Source: Solobacterium sp. (GTDB lineage Bacteria > Bacillota_I > Bacilli_A > Erysipelotrichales > Erysipelotrichaceae). Taken from it: a stretch of 48,213 bases of DNA. Positions 35,698 through 44,529 of this stretch are shown here, one piece after another. Location: positions 1-48,213 of the forward strand of contig JAGAVW010000040.1 in assembly GCA_017941735.1 (NCBI GenBank). Reading direction: 5' to 3'. The position numbers and the translations under genes are program-made. Under the pieces are notes generated by a model that was not told the origin of the DNA, searched no databases, and worked only from the letters and a program-made list of their open reading frames with translations. Numbering within the stretch: position 1 is the first letter of the stretch; the number at the start of each line of letters is the position of its first letter.

Positions 35698-37058
35698 ATT
35701 TGGTATTTGGTCCACTCGCCTTTTTGGAAGCGTGTGGATAATAAGAGGAAGCGTACAAATTGATCCGCAAATACCCCAAGCCAAATTCCATGTAAGCCTA
35801 GGTTGAGAAGTGGACCGGTGAATAAATAGGTGACAAGTGAGCGCACTAATGTACAACTGATTAATGAAGCAAATAAGGTATACTTCACGTCTCCTGCTCC
35901 ACGTAAAGAACCACCATAAATGACCGCCGATACTTGGCAAATAATGGTGATGATAATATACCAAGAGATTAATACACCCATATCAACAACGACTTTTTCT
36001 TTGAAGAATAAACCAAAGAAAGGGCGTGCTCCAAGGAATAATAAAGTGGATAATACAAGAGAAATGAGTAAGCCAATTTGTTGGCAGATTTTTCCATAGG
36101 TAATTGCCTTCTCCGGATTCTTTTCTCCTAGACTACGGCCAATTAAGGCAACCGCTGCTACCTGCATTCCATCCCCAAACGCAAAAGCTAAGCCAAGCAC
36201 ATTCATCCCAACTTGGTGCGCCGCAAACTCATTGGTGCCTAGACGCGCCGCAATAATCGCTGTCATCACAAAGCCGATCCGCATCGCTAAGTTTTCCAAT
36301 AGGAAATTACTACTTAATCGTAGGATGCTTGATAAAGAATCAATACGAGGGCGAATGGTTTCTTTAATGATATAGGGAATGGAAATATAACTATTCTTTT
36401 TAAATAAAGAACGGAAACTAAGTGCACTAGCAAAGACAGTACCTAATACCGTAGCTATTGCAGCCCCTTGCAGTTGTAAAGCAGGAAAGCCTAAATGTCC
36501 ATTGATTAATAAATAGTTAAAGATGACATTCACAATGGAAGAAATGGTATTAGTGGTCATCGCAATGCGTGTATTTCCACTGCCTCTTTGGGCTGCATTA
36601 ATCACCATGGATAAAACATTAAAAATCATACCGCCTTGGATAATATTGAAATATAGGACAGCTGGATCATGTGTATCGACATTCGAACCACACCAAGTGA
36701 TGATGGGGCTAGCGAATTGAATGGATACATAGGTGATGACACCAGCCATCAAAATAGTAAAGAGAAGAGCAGTTAAGAAGATCTCATTGGCATTACGGCG
36801 ATTTTGTTGGCCACGTCTTCTTGCAATGAGAGCGGATACGGCAATGTTGGTAGAAAAAAAGAGGGCCAATGAAATGAATTTCGGTTGGGTTGTTAAGCCA
36901 ACCGAAGCCACCGCATAAGTCCCCAAAGTAGAAACCATCATCGTATCAATCATCCCAGCAAGGGAAATAAAAAAACTCTCCAATACTGCAGGCCACGCCA
37001 TGCGGAGTGTTTCTTTTACCATATTTGAGTCTTGATTACGTAGGGTTCCAAAAAGCAT
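35694..37058 (-). CDS. Second MATE-family exporter
   Basis: A 454-aa, twelve-helix MATE transporter. The N-terminal segment MAWPAVLESFFISLAGMID and the following MMVSTLGTYAVASVGL are typical; the second half restarts at FLLENLAMRIGFV. I chose the ATG at 37058, because TATAAT-AGTTCT stands directly before it, the same six-base gap seen at other genes here. An upstream in-frame ATG at 37097 would give a longer N terminus but would put this promoter inside the gene. It shares a divergent promoter region with the C-S lyase gene. Substrate unknown. Confidence 0.85.
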   Translation of the reverse strand: MLFGTLRNQDSNMVKETLRMAWPAVLESFFISLAGMIDTMMVSTLGTYAVASVGLTTQPKFISLALFFSTNIAVSALIARRRGQQNRRNANEIFLTALLFTILMAGVITYVSIQFASPIITWCGSNVDTHDPAVLYFNIIQGGMIFNVLSMVINAAQRGSGNTRIAMTTNTISSIVNVIFNYLLINGHLGFPALQLQGAAIATVLGTVFASALSFRSLFKKNSYISIPYIIKETIRPRIDSLSSILRLSSNFLLENLAMRIGFVMTAIIAARLGTNEFAAHQVGMNVLGLAFAFGDGMQVAAVALIGRSLGEKNPEKAITYGKICQQIGLLISLVLSTLLFLGARPFFGLFFKEKVVVDMGVLISWYIIITIICQVSAVIYGGSLRGAGDVKYTLFASLISCTLVRSLVTYLFTGPLLNLGLHGIWLGVFADQFVRFLLLSTRFQKGEWTKYQM

Positions 37059-37070
37059 AGAACTATTATA
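37056..37070 (-). promoter_or_regulatory. -10 box abutting the second MATE start (leaderless candidate)
   Basis: On the minus strand TATAAT (37070-37065) is followed by AGTTCT and ATG. No ribosome binding site is present. Confidence 0.5.
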
Positions 37071-37129
37071 TATCGTTTCTTTTGATTCGCTAGGCATTTT
37101 GTATAATATATACAAAGCGAGGAAAGTAT

Positions 37130-38341
37130 ATGAAGTACGATTTCACGAGTATTTTAGACCGCCGTCATCATGATGCCTTAGCGCTAGATCGTATAGGCAA
37201 AGGTGGTAATGCACCGGATTTACCTAAGGAAGGGTTTGATGTGATTCCGATGTGGGTCGCAGATATGAATTTCCCGGTTGCCCCATCCATCACAAAAGCT
37301 TTAGAAGAAAGAATTGCGCATCCTGCTTATGGCTATTTTGAAGAAAGTGATGCCTATTATGATGCCATCATCCATTGGCATACAAAACGTAACCATGTTT
37401 CAGGATTAGAAAAGAAACATATCGGATATGAAAATGGCGTATTGGGTGGTGTCATCAGTGCTTTAAATGTCTTTTGTTCAAAAGGAGATTGTGTCTTACT
37501 TCATTCACCAACCTATATCGGTTTTACAAGTTGTTTAACCAATAATGGTTATAAGATCATTCATAGTCCGCTTTATAAAGATGAAGAAGGTATATGGCGT
37601 ATGAACTATGAAGATATGGAAAACAAAATCAAAGAACATAGAATTCATGCAGCTATTCTGTGTTCTCCCTATAATCCAACCGGTCGTGTTTGGGAAAGAG
37701 AAGAATTGGAAAAAGCAATCGCATTATTTGAAAAATACCAAGTGAATATCGTATCGGATGAGATTTGGTCTGATTTAACTTTAGAGGATTACCAACACAT
37801 TCCTACCCAATCCATTAATGAATACGCAAAAGAGCATACCGTCGCTTTATATGCGCCAACAAAAACCTTTAACTTAGCAGGACTTGTAGGCTCATATCAT
37901 ATTATTTATAACGATTGGCTTCGTGAGCGTGTTGCAAAAGAAGCTTCCTTATCGCATTATAACGAAATCAATGTCCTTTCGATGCATGCGTTAATTGGTG
38001 CTTATCAAAAAGAAGGGGAAGAATGGGTTGAAGAGTTAAAACAAGTATTAAGTGAGAATGTGAATTATGGAGTAACTTTTATCAATGATCATTTTAAGGG
38101 TGTTGAAGTCGCAAAACCACAAGGCACATACATGTTGTATCTTGAATGTGAAGAATATTGTAAGAAGCATAACTGCAGCATTGAAGATGTGTTAAAAGCA
38201 GGATGGGAAGTCGGCGTTGGTTGGCAAGATGGAAGACCCTTCCATGGTCCTTATGCGATTCGTATGAATTTAGCTTCTCCAAAAAGCCGGATTGAAGAAG
38301 CCTTTATGCGCCTTCATAAATATGTATTTAAAGAGAGCTAG
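37130..38341 (+). CDS. PLP-dependent C-S lyase (MalY/PatB type, cystathionine beta-lyase-like)
   Basis: A 403-aa fold-type I PLP enzyme of the aminotransferase I/II family, MalY/PatB branch. It has the branch opening DFTSILDRR and PMWVADMNFPVAP, the cofactor residues in SPYNPTGRVW (Asn182) and SDEIWSD (Asp210), and the Schiff-base lysine Lys245 in APTKTFNLAG. It should cleave cystathionine or cysteine conjugates to a thiol, pyruvate and ammonia. TATAAT (37102-37107) and GAGGAAAG precede the ATG. Some relatives moonlight as regulators (MalY), which cannot be judged here. Confidence 0.9.
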   Translation: MKYDFTSILDRRHHDALALDRIGKGGNAPDLPKEGFDVIPMWVADMNFPVAPSITKALEERIAHPAYGYFEESDAYYDAIIHWHTKRNHVSGLEKKHIGYENGVLGGVISALNVFCSKGDCVLLHSPTYIGFTSCLTNNGYKIIHSPLYKDEEGIWRMNYEDMENKIKEHRIHAAILCSPYNPTGRVWEREELEKAIALFEKYQVNIVSDEIWSDLTLEDYQHIPTQSINEYAKEHTVALYAPTKTFNLAGLVGSYHIIYNDWLRERVAKEASLSHYNEINVLSMHALIGAYQKEGEEWVEELKQVLSENVNYGVTFINDHFKGVEVAKPQGTYMLYLECEEYCKKHNCSIEDVLKAGWEVGVGWQDGRPFHGPYAIRMNLASPKSRIEEAFMRLHKYVFKES

Positions 38342-38382
38342 ATAATTTAAACTATTTATATAGATAAAATATGGGTAATTTT

Positions 38383-38408
38383 AGGCATTTTGTGATAAAA
38401 TGCCTTTT
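38383..38408 (+). terminator. Terminator between the C-S lyase and the ABC exporter
   Basis: AGGCATTTT (38383-38391) pairs perfectly with AAAATGCCT (38397-38405) over GTGAT, followed by T's. An ATG at 38400 falls inside the stem, which argues against it as the start of the next gene. Confidence 0.75.
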
Positions 38409-38426
38409 AGTTTTATAGAGGTGAAT

Positions 38427-40202
38427 ATGATTCGACAACTAGCAAAAAGCATTCGAGAATATAAAAAAGATAGTATTTTAACGCCTATCTTCGTTGCTTT
38501 TGAAGTCATTCTAGAGGCAATTATACCTTTTGTCATTGCCCAACTCGTAAACCAAATACGTGTTGGAGCAGGGATTGAAGTCATTCTCAATTATGGCTTT
38601 ATCTTAATTGGGTTAGCACTCTTATCCTTATTATTTGGCTTTTTATCTGGATATGTTTGTGCAACTGCTTCTACAGGGTTTGCGAAAAACTTACGTCATG
38701 ACATATTTGAAAAGGTACAAGGTTTTTCCTTTGCGAATATTGATAAGTTTTCTGCCGCATCTCTTGTTACCCGTTTAACAACCGATGTTCAAAATGCGAC
38801 GATGGCATTTATGATGCTGATACGTACCGCCATTCGGGCCCCAATGAATTTGGTTTTTTCCTTTGTAATGGCCTATATTATGGGCGGAAAAATGGCACTT
38901 ATCTTCTTAGTCGTTATGCCGATTTTAGTAGGTGGGTTATATCTTATTGCACGTAAAGCGATGCCATTATTCCGCATGGGGTTTCCAAAGTATGATGCCT
39001 TAAATGAATCGGTAGAAGAGAATGTGAAAGGCATGCGCGTAGTGAAATCGTTTGTGCGTGAAGAATATGAGATGGAGAAGTTTGATAAAGCTTCCGATGA
39101 TATTCGCGTCATCTTTGAAAAAGCAGAAAAGATTTTGGCGTTTAATGGACCTTTGATGCAGATGTGTTTAAACGTCGTTATGGTTTTTGTCTTAAGTGTT
39201 GGCTCAAGAACAATTATCACAACCCAAGGCCAAGCCTTAGATATTGGACAATTCTCAACCTTATTAACCTATAGCTTCCAAATTCTTTCGAGTTTAATGA
39301 TGCTTTCGATGATCTTTGTCATGCTAACGTTTTCTTATGAAAGTGCTAAGCGTATTTGTGAAGTCTTGCGTGAAGAAAGCACCATTCATTCTCCTGATAA
39401 TCCAATCTTAGAAGTCAAAGATGGATCCATTGATTTTGAAGATGTTTCCTTTAAGTATTCCCATCTTGCTGAGCAACCTGTATTACGTGGGATTGATTTA
39501 CATATTCAATCTGGGGAAACGATTGGGATTATCGGTGGTACAGGTTCTGGTAAGTCTTCGCTTGTGCAACTCATTCCACGCTTGTACGATGCAACAAATG
39601 GAAAAGTTCGCGTAGGTGGTGTGGACGTGCGAGATTATGACCTTGAAGTCTTGCGTGATAGTGTCGCAATGGTATTACAAAAGAATGTATTGTTTTCTGG
39701 CACCATTAAGGAAAACTTAAGATGGGGCAACAAAGAAGCAAGTGACGAAGAGTTAAAAGAAGCTTGTCGTTTAGCAGGAGCAGAAGAATTCATTTTACAA
39801 TTTCCAGATCAATACGATACCTATATTGAACAAGGTGGTACGAATGTTTCGGGTGGTCAAAAACAACGTCTTTGTATTGCGCGTGCGTTATTGAAAAAGC
39901 CAAAGATTTTGATTTTGGATGATTCGACTTCAGCTGTAGATACGAAAACGGATGCGTTAATTCGTAAAGCAATGAGGGAGTATATTCCTGAAACAACGAA
40001 AATCATCATTGCCCAACGTACTTCTTCCGTTGAAGATGCAGACCGTATTATCGTGATGCACAATGGCGAAATCGATGCCATTGGCACAAGTGCAGAATTA
40101 TTAAAGACAAATAAGATTTATCGTGAAGTTTATTTATCACAGAATAAACAAGGAAACGAGTTAGAAGAAGAAACCTTAGAAATGGCAGGTGGTCTTGCAT
40201 GA
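38427..40202 (+). CDS. ABC exporter subunit with degenerate ATP site
   Basis: A 591-aa half transporter: six membrane helices, then an ATPase domain. The Walker A motif GGTGSGKSS (370-378) and signature VSGGQ (474-478) are sound. After Walker B, the catalytic Glu is Asp (ILDDSTSAVD, Asp499), and the switch His is Gln (IIIAQRTSS, Gln530). This is the usual mark of the non-hydrolysing subunit of heterodimeric exporters such as BmrCD or TM287/288. The start is the ATG after AGAGGTGAAT. It overlaps the second subunit gene by four bases. Confidence 0.9.
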   Translation: MIRQLAKSIREYKKDSILTPIFVAFEVILEAIIPFVIAQLVNQIRVGAGIEVILNYGFILIGLALLSLLFGFLSGYVCATASTGFAKNLRHDIFEKVQGFSFANIDKFSAASLVTRLTTDVQNATMAFMMLIRTAIRAPMNLVFSFVMAYIMGGKMALIFLVVMPILVGGLYLIARKAMPLFRMGFPKYDALNESVEENVKGMRVVKSFVREEYEMEKFDKASDDIRVIFEKAEKILAFNGPLMQMCLNVVMVFVLSVGSRTIITTQGQALDIGQFSTLLTYSFQILSSLMMLSMIFVMLTFSYESAKRICEVLREESTIHSPDNPILEVKDGSIDFEDVSFKYSHLAEQPVLRGIDLHIQSGETIGIIGGTGSGKSSLVQLIPRLYDATNGKVRVGGVDVRDYDLEVLRDSVAMVLQKNVLFSGTIKENLRWGNKEASDEELKEACRLAGAEEFILQFPDQYDTYIEQGGTNVSGGQKQRLCIARALLKKPKILILDDSTSAVDTKTDALIRKAMREYIPETTKIIIAQRTSSVEDADRIIVMHNGEIDAIGTSAELLKTNKIYREVYLSQNKQGNELEEETLEMAGGLA

Positions 40203-42091
40203 AAAAGAAAAACCGTGCTGGCATTTTAAAGCGTATATTTAAACTCTTATTCTCGTTCTATCCAAGACTATTGCCTGTGATGATTGTTTTGATTTTGGTG
40301 AATGCGATTATTTCCGCAATTCCTTCTGTCTTCCAACAGAATATTATTGCGACCATTGAAAATGCGCGTAATACCAATTTACCTTGGGAAGAAGTCAAAG
40401 GAACGGTGTATTACTTTGTGGGTATCTTAATTGCTTTATACATCACTTCCATTCTTGCGAATATTGCGTTCCATCAACTTTCTGCTGTGATTACCCAAGG
40501 CTTCTTAGCGAAGTTACGGAATTTGATGTTTAATCATATGCAGACCTTACCGATTCGCTATTTTGATACGAATAAACATGGTGACATCATGTCGCATTAT
40601 ACAAACGATATAGATTCCATGCGGCAAATGGTATCGCAGAGTTTCCCACAACTATTGATTTCACTTGTGACCGTGACAACAATTTTAAGCATTATGATGT
40701 ATTACAGCATCTGGATGGGTCTTGTCATTATTTTTGGCGCAACCTTATCCATCTTTGTGACACGTAAAGTAGGTGGCTTAAGTGCACGCTACTTTGTGCG
40801 TCAACAAAAGACAACCGGTTTAACGGAAGGCTTTATTGAAGAACTCATTCATGGACAAAAAGTGGTAAAAGTATTTAACCATGAAGAAGAAGCACAGATT
40901 GATTTTGATAAGGTAAATGAACAATTGTGCCACGATTCCAAGATGGCAAATCGTTATTCCAATATCTTGATGCCAATCCTAAATAATATTGGATATTTAA
41001 TTTATGTTGCAGTTGCGGTTGCAGGGGGCATCTTTATTCAAAAGGGTGTGCCAAACTTTTCAATTAGCGGATTACCATTCTCCATTGCGGTTGTGGTGCC
41101 TTTCTTAGGCATGTCACGCCAATTCGCTGGTAGCATCAACCAAGTCAGCCCACAGATCAACTCAATTGTCATGGGGCTTGCGGGAGCAGAGCGTATCTTT
41201 GAGTTATTGGATGAAGAAGAAGAGACGGATGAAGGATATGTAGAACTTGTGAATGCGAAATATGTGGATGGAGAAATTGTTGAAAGTGATATCCAAACGG
41301 GATTCTGGGCTTGGAAGCATCCACATAAAGCAGAAGGAACCATTACGTATACACCACTTCAAGGTGATGTGCGCATGTTTGATGTGGATTTTGCGTATAC
41401 TCCAGATAAAGTGGTTCTCCATAACATCAGCTTATATGCAAAACCAGGTCAAAAAGTGGCCTTTGTTGGAGCAACTGGTGCGGGAAAAACAACCATCACG
41501 AATTTGATTAACCGTTTCTATGATATTGCGGATGGAAAGATTCGTTATGATGGCATCAATATTAATAAGATTAAAAAAGCGTCCCTTCGTAAATCTTTAG
41601 GGATTGTCTTACAAGAAACGGTCTTATTTACAGGAACAGTCATGGATAATATCCGTTATGGAAAACTTGAAGCAACCGATGAAGAATGTATCGCAGCTGC
41701 CAAGTTAGCTGGTGCAGATGAATTTATTCGCACTTTACCAAATGGCTATCAAACCTTACTTGATGGGGATGGTTCGAATCTTTCACAAGGACAATGTCAA
41801 TTGTTGGCAATTGCTAGAGCAGCTGTAGCCAATCCACCAGTTATGATTCTTGATGAAGCAACTTCTTCCATTGATACGCGTACGGAACAAATCGTCCAAG
41901 AAGGCATGGATGCATTAATGAAAGGACGTACAGTATTCGTCATTGCGCATCGCTTATCAACGGTTAAAAATGCGGATGTCATTATCGTATTAGACCATGG
42001 GCATATCATTGAAAGAGGGACCCATGAAGAACTACTAGAACAAAAGGGTGAGTATTACCAACTCTATACAGGTGCCTTTGAACTAGAATAA
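40199..42091 (+). CDS. ABC exporter subunit with intact catalytic residues
   Basis: A 630-aa half transporter, partner of the preceding gene (ATGA overlap). Walker A is GATGAGKTT, Walker B MILDEATSSID keeps the catalytic Glu, and the switch His is present in VIAHRLSTV. Its signature is altered to LSQGQ. An insert of about 40 residues, rich in acidic and aromatic residues, lies between the membrane part and the ATPase domain. Consensus hydrolysis should occur at the site built from this subunit's Walker motifs and the partner's VSGGQ. The exported compound is unknown. Confidence 0.9.
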   Translation: MKKKNRAGILKRIFKLLFSFYPRLLPVMIVLILVNAIISAIPSVFQQNIIATIENARNTNLPWEEVKGTVYYFVGILIALYITSILANIAFHQLSAVITQGFLAKLRNLMFNHMQTLPIRYFDTNKHGDIMSHYTNDIDSMRQMVSQSFPQLLISLVTVTTILSIMMYYSIWMGLVIIFGATLSIFVTRKVGGLSARYFVRQQKTTGLTEGFIEELIHGQKVVKVFNHEEEAQIDFDKVNEQLCHDSKMANRYSNILMPILNNIGYLIYVAVAVAGGIFIQKGVPNFSISGLPFSIAVVVPFLGMSRQFAGSINQVSPQINSIVMGLAGAERIFELLDEEEETDEGYVELVNAKYVDGEIVESDIQTGFWAWKHPHKAEGTITYTPLQGDVRMFDVDFAYTPDKVVLHNISLYAKPGQKVAFVGATGAGKTTITNLINRFYDIADGKIRYDGININKIKKASLRKSLGIVLQETVLFTGTVMDNIRYGKLEATDEECIAAAKLAGADEFIRTLPNGYQTLLDGDGSNLSQGQCQLLAIARAAVANPPVMILDEATSSIDTRTEQIVQEGMDALMKGRTVFVIAHRLSTVKNADVIIVLDHGHIIERGTHEELLEQKGEYYQLYTGAFELE

Positions 42092-42901
42092 GGAAGCAAG
42101 TTTCTGCTTCCTTTCTTTTGCGTCTTTGATCAAATCATAATCCGTAAGGAAATGAAGATCTAAACCTTCTACGATAGAAAGGGAACGATTTAAATATTCT
42201 TCGGTTAAAAAATCATTTGGATTATGGGCATCTAACCCAATGATAATTGGACATTTTTCTTCCGCAAAGACTTCAAAGAAAGCACGGGTTGGATAAGGGT
42301 AGCGTAAGCCTTCTTCATAGGTGCGCATGCCTTTATGGACGCCACTACCACAATTGAGTTCTAAAGGAATTTGGTAATACTTTGAAAGCTTCGCAAATTG
42401 TTTGGCGAGTGCTTTTACAGAACCATCAATCCTTGGATAACTCCATAAGGCATAATCGGGATGCGCAATATAATCACATAGGTGCATAGCACACGCTTTT
42501 TCAATTAAGTGAAAATAGGAATCCAGTTCTTCCGGCGTGGTTAAATCTAACGTATATTTTCCATCTAAGGTCAAGTTGTGTTGGCCAAGGATACAATAAT
42601 CGAGTTCTTTTCGAAATTGTATAAGCAAATCCAATTCTTCTTCGTAGTATTCTACTTCTAAACCAATATAGATGGTGATGTCGTTTTCGTATTTCTTTTT
42701 TAATGCCTTTAAAGAGTTAAGATAGTTTGGATATTCTTCTAAATCCATACGTTCTTTTTGACAAGAAGGATGAAAAGGTACATGGTCACTAAAACCTAAT
42801 ACCTTAATTCCTGCTTGGATTGCGGCTTGTACATATGCTTCATCTTCTCCAACCGCATGACCACAGCGCTTCGTATGGGTATGATAGTTTGTCTTTAACA
42901 T
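42083..42901 (-). CDS. PHP-domain phosphatase, histidinol-phosphatase-like
   Basis: A 272-aa PHP-fold metal-dependent phosphoesterase. Metal motifs are NYHTHTKRCGH (5-15), GFSDHVPF, the EVEYYEE strand, LGQHNL, a late HPDYALW and the final GLDAHNPNDF. Family members include HisK-type histidinol phosphatases, but no other histidine gene is in the window, so the substrate is open. I chose the ATG at 42901, which stands six bases after TATAAT. Its 3' end overlaps the ABC gene by nine bases in convergent orientation. Confidence 0.82.
   Translation of the reverse strand: MLKTNYHTHTKRCGHAVGEDEAYVQAAIQAGIKVLGFSDHVPFHPSCQKERMDLEEYPNYLNSLKALKKKYENDITIYIGLEVEYYEEELDLLIQFRKELDYCILGQHNLTLDGKYTLDLTTPEELDSYFHLIEKACAMHLCDYIAHPDYALWSYPRIDGSVKALAKQFAKLSKYYQIPLELNCGSGVHKGMRTYEEGLRYPYPTRAFFEVFAEEKCPIIIGLDAHNPNDFLTEEYLNRSLSIVEGLDLHFLTDYDLIKDAKERKQKLASLF
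42091..42118. terminator. Terminator between the ABC exporter and the PHP gene
   Basis: AGGAAGCA pairs with TGCTTCCT over a six-base loop, with T-rich sequence after it. It lies inside the 3' end of the convergent PHP gene. Confidence 0.6.
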
Positions 42902-42913
42902 AGTTGCATTATA
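42899..42913 (-). promoter_or_regulatory. -10 box abutting the PHP start (leaderless candidate)
   Basis: On the minus strand TATAAT (42913-42908) is followed by GCAACT and the ATG. The sequence upstream is a pyrimidine-rich run without a purine-rich ribosome site. Confidence 0.55.
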
Positions 42914-42986
42914 ACTTAGGAAGAAAAAAGAAGAAATCTTCGCGCTATCGTGGTACAATAACTCATGTTTGAAATTGGAGACAAAT

Positions 42987-43121
42987 ATGGCAGACAAACA
43001 ACAAAACGAAACACTTGATGAAATACTAAAACGCTTAGAAGAAGCGGAGAAAGAATACGCAGAAAAACTAGAGAATGCAAACTTGGATCAAATCATTGCC
43101 CAAGAAGAAGCAGCACACTAG
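42987..43121 (+). CDS. Small acidic helical protein (44 aa)
   Basis: A 44-aa frame, MADKQQNETL to AAH, with TTGGAG seven bases before its ATG and a TGG-TACAAT extended -10 at 42951-42959. The product is acidic and helical, with a heptad-like pattern in LDEILKRLEEAEKEYAEKL. I recognise no family. It is divergent from the PHP gene and lies 42 bases before the carboxypeptidase gene. Confidence 0.5.
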   Translation: MADKQQNETLDEILKRLEEAEKEYAEKLENANLDQIIAQEEAAH

Positions 43122-43163
43122 GTTCTTTCTATGCATACAAGAGAATGTTAGAATGGTGAATAG

Positions 43164-44432
43164 ATGAAACGAGTATTTGTGACATTATTGACCTGTTTTT
43201 TAATGTTTCAACCTATCTTTCTCTATGCCGAAGGAGAAGAAAGCGAAGAAACAGAACAGACAACACAAACAACCACACTTGGTCCGGATATCAAAGCCCC
43301 AAGTGGTATTTTAATTGACGCCGAAACCGGAACGGTACTTGCAAAAAAGAATTCCGATCAGCTCTATGATCCAACAAGCTTAACAAAAATCATGTCGGTC
43401 TATTTAGGCGTTGAAAATCTGAAGGAAGATCGATCCATCACCATGTCAAAAGAGACCTTTGAATCGTATGACCACACGAAAAATGTCATTTGGATTATGG
43501 AAAATGAAACGATTTCCTTTGTGGATTGTGCGTATGCTTCTTTGGTACAGAATGCGAATGATACAACGGCAATGATTGCGGAAGCGGTCAGTGGGAATCA
43601 AGATGCATTTGTGGAAAAGATGAATGCGACGGCAGAGGAATTGGGCCTAATCAATACACACTTTTCCAATGTATTTGGCTCTTATGCAGAAGACCAAAAG
43701 ACTACTGCCGAAGATATGGCTGTCTTAACACGGAAAGCCATTCGCAATAAACTCTTTAAAGAAGCCTTTGGCGCAAGTGGTCATCGTATTGCGCCAACCG
43801 CCCAACAACCAAATGCCCGTGTGCTTGCGAATAACTGTGAGTTTTTACGAGATGGAACGCAAAAATATGAAGCGGCAGTAGGTTGTAAGATTGGCTATAA
43901 CCAAGAATCTGGGTTCGCCTTATCGGCTGTAGCTGAACAAAATGGGATGGAACTAATTGCGATTATCTTAGGTGGAGAGAATGAAAATGCTTGTTATGAA
44001 GATGCAAGAACCCTTTTTGCCTATGGGTTTTCTGAATACCAAATGCTTTCAATTAGTCCGCAAGATATTGGTACGAAAACAATTGAAGTAAAAGAGGGAG
44101 ATAAACAAATTGCCGATGTAACCTTTAAAGTCGATCAAGGTTTTTCCGTCTTATTACCTTCTTCCATTGATAAAGAAGCGTTGCAGTCAGAGATTGTTGT
44201 CTACAACGAGACTTCATCCAATCCGAAAGATATCTATGCGGAAGTGCAATTTAAGTTAAATGGGGAACTTATTGGTACAGCAGAAATGCAGAAAGAAACA
44301 ATGGCATATGGGGCCACCTTAACTAGCCCAGAATTCCCTGATTTACGTAAGATTTTTGATTATGGATGTATTGGCATCTTATTCCTTTTGGTATTTTATC
44401 GTGTTGGCAGAATTTTAATGCCTCCACAGTAA
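43164..44432 (+). CDS. D-alanyl-D-alanine carboxypeptidase (S11 family) with altered motifs
   Basis: A 422-aa low-molecular-mass penicillin-binding protein of the DacA/DacF type. It has a signal peptide ending near LYAEG, the S11 catalytic domain (46 to about 280), a beta-rich C-terminal domain and a final membrane helix (DYGCIGILFLLVFYRVG). The active-site SxxK motif is intact (Ser72-Leu-Thr-Lys75). The SxN motif reads NAN (130-132, in VQNANDTT) and the KTG motif reads KIG (242-244). It should trim the pentapeptide of peptidoglycan, if active. GAATGGTGA precedes the ATG. Confidence 0.85.
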   Translation: MKRVFVTLLTCFLMFQPIFLYAEGEESEETEQTTQTTTLGPDIKAPSGILIDAETGTVLAKKNSDQLYDPTSLTKIMSVYLGVENLKEDRSITMSKETFESYDHTKNVIWIMENETISFVDCAYASLVQNANDTTAMIAEAVSGNQDAFVEKMNATAEELGLINTHFSNVFGSYAEDQKTTAEDMAVLTRKAIRNKLFKEAFGASGHRIAPTAQQPNARVLANNCEFLRDGTQKYEAAVGCKIGYNQESGFALSAVAEQNGMELIAIILGGENENACYEDARTLFAYGFSEYQMLSISPQDIGTKTIEVKEGDKQIADVTFKVDQGFSVLLPSSIDKEALQSEIVVYNETSSNPKDIYAEVQFKLNGELIGTAEMQKETMAYGATLTSPEFPDLRKIFDYGCIGILFLLVFYRVGRILMPPQ

Positions 44433-44475
44433 AATAGAATAAAACTGCAATTTTGTTAAATTTATCACAAAGTAC

Positions 44476-44503
44476 TTGATATATTTTTGTAATCAACTAT
44501 AAT
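44476..44503 (+). promoter_or_regulatory. Strong promoter of the repeat lipoprotein
   Basis: -35 TTGATA, a 16-base spacer and a consensus -10 TATAAT, followed by CGGAGGGAAG before the ATG. It is the most consensus-like promoter in the window. Confidence 0.65.
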
Positions 44504-44529
44504 TTAGACTTACGGAGGGAAGAAATAAA

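Noticed and set aside
38400..38426. Upstream ATG for the first ABC subunit
   Set aside because: It lies inside a terminator stem; the ATG at 38427 has AGAGGTGAAT before it.
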